The notes under the pieces were generated by a model. The model saw nothing but the letters and a program-made list of their open reading frames with translations, had not been told where the DNA came from and searched no databases. A stretch of DNA of 9,355 nt from Bacteroidota bacterium (GTDB taxonomy: Bacteria; Bacteroidota; Bacteroidia; NS11-12g; UBA9320). The position numbers and the translations under genes are program-made. Positions 5,733-9,355 of this stretch are shown here, piece by piece; the first letter of the stretch is position 1, and each line of letters starts with the position of its first letter. The stretch covers positions 1 through 9,355 of the forward strand of contig DNBZ01000119.1 of the NCBI GenBank assembly GCA_003484585.1. Direction: 5' to 3'.

Positions 5733-8537
5733 ATGAAATTCATACTAACACTTTCTCTTCTTTTTGCCTCTAATATATTATATGCACAGAAGACATACCC
5801 CGTAGGAGGCAAGCTAAAATATGCCGAAAGCAAAGAGCCTGTAGTAGGAGCTACCATCTTTATTTTAACAGCTGATAGCATTATTGCCGCCGGAGCAGTT
5901 TCTAATGGTAACGGAGAGTTTACCGTGGATCTAGATAGAGGAGAGTACATTATCAAGATAAACTATCTAGGACTACAGCCTTACTCTGAGCCGCTTCGTG
6001 TGTGGAGAGATGACTATCTAGGTACAATTCTCCTAAGTGAGAAAGCAACGGAACTAGAGGGTGTTAATATAAATAAGCAAGTACTTCAAGCTACCACACA
6101 AGGGGATACTACTACCTTTAATGCTAAGGCATATAAGACCAATCAAAATGCCAACGCAAAGGATTTATTGGAAAAAATGCCTGGGGTACAAGATGATAAC
6201 GGAGAGCTAAAAGCTCAAGGTGAAAAAGTGCAGCAAGTGCTAGTAGACGGAAAGCAGTTTTTTGGTCAAGATCCTAAAACGGCACTCACTACACTGCCTG
6301 CAGAAGTAGTAGATAAGATACAAATATTTGATGATAAAAGTGAGCAGAGCAAAGCAAGTGGTGTGGATGACGGTACGCGAATAAAAACCATAAACATAGT
6401 GACCAAAATAAACATGCGAAATGGTGAGTTTGGTAAAGTGTATGCTGGCGGCGGAACCGATGACAGGTATACTGCAGGTAGTAATCTCAATGTGTTCAGA
6501 GGTGAGCAAAGACTCTCTATACTAGGTCAAGTGAATAATATCAATCAGCAAAACTTTGCTGCTGAAGACCTGCTAGGTGTAGTAGGAGATAATAGTGGCG
6601 GGGGTAGAGGAGGTCGCGGGGGTAGAGGTCCCGGAGGAGGTAGACCCTCGTTTCTGAGTGGATTTAGTGCTGGAGGTAGCTCTAGTGACTTTCAGGTGAG
6701 TAGTTCCGGTGGTATCACAGAGACCGTAGCAGGGGGAATCAACTATCAGGATGTGTGGGGCAAGAAGGTAGATGTAAGTAGTAGCTACTTTTATAATCAA
6801 GGGATAAATGAAACGGCTAATAACACTTTTCAGCAGTACTACCTCACGGGTAACGGACAACAGTATGACGAGAAGGATACAAGCATAAGCACGAATGTAA
6901 ATCATAAGCTGAATGCTAAGTTAGTGTACAAAGTGAACCCCAAAATGTCCTTTTTTTATATCCCAAGTCTTACCATACAGCAAAATGATGGTAGGAGTAC
7001 ATTATTAGGAAATACAAGTCAAGAAGCGACTGTAGTGAACGCTCTTAGTCAAACATTTAGTAGTGATTTATATGCACTCAAAATGAGTAACGACTTGATG
7101 TTTAGATACAATGGAGAGAAAAGAGGTAGAAGTATTTTCGTGCAAGTGAAGAGTGATATAGACCGCACAGACGGAGATAATCAGCTGAATAGTATAACCA
7201 CTGACAGCAGGAGTGTAGTAGATAACATAGACCAGGTAGGTAACTTAAACGAAAATACAGATGGAATAAAGACCAGTATAATGTTTAGTGAGCCGATAGG
7301 TGACAAAGGGCTTGGGAGTTTTGTGTCATATGACTTTAGCAATAGTATTAATGTTACCAATCAGGAAATATTTAGTGGTGTGATAATAGCTCCTGGAATA
7401 GATTCCCTTTCTTCTGTGTATAATAATGATTGGAACATCCATCAAGCGGGAATTGGTTTTAGAAAATTTGGCAGAAAAGGAGGTTTCGTAGCACGCCTGA
7501 AGTATGAGGTGGCATTATTAGATAACATGCAGGCAGTGCCAGAGAGAGAAAATGTAAATCAAACCTTCCAAAATATTTTGCCTTTTGCCCTTTATAGAGC
7601 TAGGCTCAAAAATAATGCTTCTTGGTTTACCATGTACCGCACCTACACTTCTAAGCCACAAGCAAACCAACTCACCACTACGGTAGATAATAGCAATACG
7701 CTTCAGCTGAATACGGGTAACTCCTCGCTTTCTCAGACCTATGGCCATTGGTTTATGAGCAAGTACAATGTAACCAATACCAAGAAAAATAGTATTTTTT
7801 ATGCAATGATTAATGGAGGTATAGCAAGCAACTATATTGGACAAAGTACTTTTACCGCCACTTCTGATACAGTGTATAGAGGAGTAAGTATACCACGTGG
7901 AGGGCAACTATCTAGTCCTGTAAATCTAGATGGACAATACTCTGCCAATGCTTTTGTAACCTATGGTTTTCCGATAGCTAAGCTAAAGAGTAATCTGAAC
8001 TTTAACGTGAATACAGGTGTCATTAACATTCCTTCGCTTATCAATGATGTGAAGTCTAATACATTCAATCAAAATTACGGATTGGGATTAGTACTAAGTA
8101 GTAATATCAGTGAGAAAATAGACTTCACTATCAGCACAGAGAGTTCCTATGTGCTGAGTAGCAACTCGCTGAATTCCTCCTTAGATAATCAGTATCTCGT
8201 ACAGACGAGTAAGATAAAGTACGATTGGGTAATGCCACTTGGCTTGACATTTCGTACGCAACTACAGCATCAGGAATACTTTGGACTAAGCGACCTGCTC
8301 AATAGTAGAGTACTGCTATGGACTGCAGGCGTAGGCAAGCAACTCTTCAAAAACAAACGAGGGGAAGTACAGCTGAGTATGTATGACATACTAGGGCAAA
8401 ATAATAACGTAGCTCAAAATTTCTACGATAGCTACTATGAGGAGACCAATAGCAATGTGCTTACTCGCTATGTGATGCTGTCCTTTTCCTATAACATTAG
8501 AAAATTTAGAGAGGGTAAGGATACTCCCGAAGAATAG
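5733..8537 (+). CDS. Outer-membrane beta-barrel protein, TonB-receptor-like, with carboxypeptidase-regulatory-like N-terminal domain
   Basis: This is a 934-residue exported protein. It has a signal peptide (1-19, ending LYAQ), a carboxypeptidase-regulatory-like domain (about 20-103, with PVVGATIFI and NGNGEFTVDL), a plug-like region (about 120-228) and a long barrel domain (about 230-925) of alternating polar/hydrophobic strands ending SFSYNIRKF plus a charged tail. The plug carries hallmarks of the OMP_b-brl_3 type: GDTTTFNAKAYKTNQNANAKDLLEKMPGV, VLVDGKQFFGQDP and LPAEVVDKIQIFDDKSEQ, then DDGTRIKTINIVTK. A Gly/Arg-rich loop (about 285-305, GGRGGRGGRGPGGGR) interrupts the early barrel. Such proteins sit in the outer membrane; transport is assumed from the family, and the ligand is unknown. 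The start is ATG 5733, because the in-frame TTG at 5715 overlaps the promoter element and would add six residues before the signal peptide. A thioredoxin-like gene follows after 55 bp. Confidence 0.93.
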   Translation: MKFILTLSLLFASNILYAQKTYPVGGKLKYAESKEPVVGATIFILTADSIIAAGAVSNGNGEFTVDLDRGEYIIKINYLGLQPYSEPLRVWRDDYLGTILLSEKATELEGVNINKQVLQATTQGDTTTFNAKAYKTNQNANAKDLLEKMPGVQDDNGELKAQGEKVQQVLVDGKQFFGQDPKTALTTLPAEVVDKIQIFDDKSEQSKASGVDDGTRIKTINIVTKINMRNGEFGKVYAGGGTDDRYTAGSNLNVFRGEQRLSILGQVNNINQQNFAAEDLLGVVGDNSGGGRGGRGGRGPGGGRPSFLSGFSAGGSSSDFQVSSSGGITETVAGGINYQDVWGKKVDVSSSYFYNQGINETANNTFQQYYLTGNGQQYDEKDTSISTNVNHKLNAKLVYKVNPKMSFFYIPSLTIQQNDGRSTLLGNTSQEATVVNALSQTFSSDLYALKMSNDLMFRYNGEKRGRSIFVQVKSDIDRTDGDNQLNSITTDSRSVVDNIDQVGNLNENTDGIKTSIMFSEPIGDKGLGSFVSYDFSNSINVTNQEIFSGVIIAPGIDSLSSVYNNDWNIHQAGIGFRKFGRKGGFVARLKYEVALLDNMQAVPERENVNQTFQNILPFALYRARLKNNASWFTMYRTYTSKPQANQLTTTVDNSNTLQLNTGNSSLSQTYGHWFMSKYNVTNTKKNSIFYAMINGGIASNYIGQSTFTATSDTVYRGVSIPRGGQLSSPVNLDGQYSANAFVTYGFPIAKLKSNLNFNVNTGVINIPSLINDVKSNTFNQNYGLGLVLSSNISEKIDFTISTESSYVLSSNSLNSSLDNQYLVQTSKIKYDWVMPLGLTFRTQLQHQEYFGLSDLLNSRVLLWTAGVGKQLFKNKRGEVQLSMYDILGQNNNVAQNFYDSYYEETNSNVLTRYVMLSFSYNIRKFREGKDTPEE

Positions 8538-8550
8538 TTGCTGTGCAACT
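8536..8550 (+). terminator. Short hairpin at the stop codon of the barrel gene, weak terminator or attenuator
   Basis: AGTTGC-TGT-GCAACT forms a perfect 6-bp stem with a 3-base loop, and its first bases are part of the TAG stop. A short TTTTAT run follows 10 bases later, not immediately, so termination would be inefficient. It could reduce read-through into the thioredoxin-like gene. Confidence 0.35.
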
Positions 8551-8579
8551 TGGGTAACCTTTTATACTCCAGATAATTT

Positions 8580-8587
8580 CATCTTTG
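8580..8587 (+). promoter_or_regulatory. Possible -7 promoter element (CATCTTTG) for the thioredoxin-like gene
   Basis: The bases match TAnnTTTG at all fixed positions except the first. The nearest upstream TTG (8550-8552) is 27 bases away, longer than usual. The element ends 5 nt before the GTG start. The gene may be read both from here and from the upstream barrel gene. Confidence 0.35.
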
Positions 8588-8592
8588 CACCT

Positions 8593-9138
8593 GTGAATTG
8601 GATTAAGAAAAACTGGAGTAATGTATTGTTTGTAGTGCTGATAGCACTACTTGTAATACCACAAACAAGCACGCCAATAAAAGCATTCGTTAGCGGATTG
8701 TTTGCTTTTAGCCCTTCCGTGCAGGATGTCGAAGATAGAGAAGTACTACAGTCGTATGACTGGCAATTGGTAGATATGAACGGGACGCAAGTGGATTTAA
8801 ATACCTTTAGAGGAAAGAAAGTACTAGTAAATTTTTGGGCTACTTGGTGTCCGCCGTGTATAGCAGAGATACCTAGCTTGCAGGCTCTGTATGACGATTA
8901 TAGCGGTAAGGTAGTATTCCTCTTCGTGACCAATGATGATAAAGCAACCGTAGAAAAATTTATAACAAAGCACGGATACACATTCCCCATCTACCATGAA
9001 GTGTCGCCTGCACCTGCAGAGCTACAAAGTAGTGCTCTTCCCACCACCTACCTTATCAATGAAAAAGGAGAGATACTCATAGACAAAACGGGAGCAGCCG
9101 ATTGGAATAGTGAGCAGGTGAGGAGTTTGTTGGAGTGA
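8593..9138 (+). CDS. Membrane-anchored TlpA/ResA-like thioredoxin (thiol-disulfide oxidoreductase)
   Basis: This 181-residue protein has one N-terminal membrane segment (about 10-23) after a short Lys-containing cytoplasmic end, so the catalytic domain faces the periplasm. A linker leads to a redoxin/AhpC-TSA-like thioredoxin domain (about 52-181). It has WQLVDMNGTQVDLNTFRGKK, the strand VLVNFWATWCPPC with active-site Cys86 and Cys89 (CPPC), and LPTTYLI with the cis-Pro at 150. These proteins reduce or exchange disulfides in exported proteins, for example during cytochrome c maturation; the partner here is unknown. No cytochrome or Dsb gene is in view. The only suitable start is GTG 8593, since the next Met is residue 62. 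It lies 55 bp after the barrel gene in the same direction, possibly an operon, with a weak promoter element of its own. Confidence 0.9.
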   Translation: MNWIKKNWSNVLFVVLIALLVIPQTSTPIKAFVSGLFAFSPSVQDVEDREVLQSYDWQLVDMNGTQVDLNTFRGKKVLVNFWATWCPPCIAEIPSLQALYDDYSGKVVFLFVTNDDKATVEKFITKHGYTFPIYHEVSPAPAELQSSALPTTYLINEKGEILIDKTGAADWNSEQVRSLLE

Positions 9139-9355
9139 GGATCTTAAGTTGTGTTTTCTTAGACTGACTTAAAAAGGGCAAAAATTTTGTCTTAATGATA
9201 CGATAAAATTTAGTTCTGGTGGAGGCTATAAATTGCGGTACTGTTTTAGTTGCTACTAAATGCCCTATGAATCATAAACGATGTTACCCTCTTTTTAATT
9301 TTTATCATTTCACGAATTAGGGCTACTGTAAGTGTGTATGGTTAGTTGCGTGGTT
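9139..9355. other. Non-coding tail of the window, no supported gene
   Basis: Only very short open frames occur here on either strand, with no recognisable product. One runs from an ATG at 9338 into the right edge for six codons and cannot be judged. Apart from an AT-rich hairpin (9182-9211), there is a 6-bp inverted repeat TTTAGT-TGCT-ACTAAA at 9245-9260. I see no tRNA or insertion-sequence end that I can name. Confidence 0.5.
9182..9211. terminator. AT-rich hairpin downstream of the thioredoxin-like gene, possible terminator
   Basis: AAATTTTGTC and GATAAAATTT pair over 10 bases with one G-U wobble and a 10-base loop, 44 bp after the stop codon at 9138. The stem is mostly A-U, and a run of T follows only on the minus strand. 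A bidirectional or minus-strand terminator is therefore as likely as a plus-strand one. Confidence 0.35.

Noticed and set aside
6573..6905. 110-residue minus-strand frame opposite the Gly-rich part of the barrel gene
   Set aside because: It is low complexity, antisense to a clear gene and resembles no family I know. The same applies to the minus-strand frames at 5723-5956, 6240-6509 and 7518-7907.
9144..9172. TTAAGT...ACTTAA inverted repeat after the thioredoxin-like gene
   Set aside because: The 6-bp arms with a 17-base gap are easily chance in AT-rich DNA, and nothing suggests an insertion-sequence end.
9272..9355. Short frames at the right edge (for example ATG 9338 onward) as the start of another gene
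   Set aside because: There are too few codons to judge, and no promoter element is visible just upstream.
1..9355. A defence system, phage, transposon or CRISPR array
   Set aside because: All substantial reading frames are accounted for by metabolism, transport and envelope proteins, and no spaced repeats or transposase motifs were seen.

Overview
The window looks like ordinary chromosomal DNA from a member of the Bacteroidota, probably Flavobacteriia or a close relative. The evidence is the moderately AT-rich composition, genes without visible Shine-Dalgarno sequences, several matches to the Bacteroidota promoter element TAnnTTTG just upstream of start codons, and outer-membrane receptors that begin with a carboxypeptidase-regulatory-like domain. 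I see no rRNA, tRNA, CRISPR array, insertion sequence or phage gene.

Left part, minus strand (1-1959): a small exported Cys/His-rich protein (1959-1657) is followed by a TonB-dependent receptor that starts at 1595 and runs off the left edge, so its C-terminus is missing. The pair reads as one transcription unit. The metal-ligand-rich small protein and the His clusters in the receptor suggest metal or metal-chelate uptake, but the substrate is not shown.

Centre (2011-5552): this is the most interesting block. A PLP-dependent decarboxylase of the glutamate/cysteine-sulfinate group and an SSS-family sodium:solute symporter form a two-gene minus-strand unit (4905-2011). A cysteine dioxygenase gene (5004-5552) is transcribed divergently from a 98-bp shared intergenic region. 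Both promoters are recognisable there, and each has a short inverted repeat over its -33 box. Together the enzymes would turn cysteine into cysteine sulfinate and then hypotaurine, the animal-type route towards taurine. The symporter may move a substrate or product of that route. The dioxygenase carries the Cys of the mammalian Cys-Tyr cofactor, which bacterial homologues usually lack.

Right part, plus strand (5733-9138): a large outer-membrane beta-barrel protein of the TonB-receptor-like type is followed 55 bp later by a membrane-anchored TlpA/ResA-like thioredoxin. The last 217 bases hold no gene I can support, only an AT-rich hairpin.

Across the window the promoter elements lie unusually close to the start codons, pointing to very short or absent 5' leaders. 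Two genes appear to have TTG starts just upstream of a better ATG, but those TTGs lie inside the promoter element and the ATGs are preferred.
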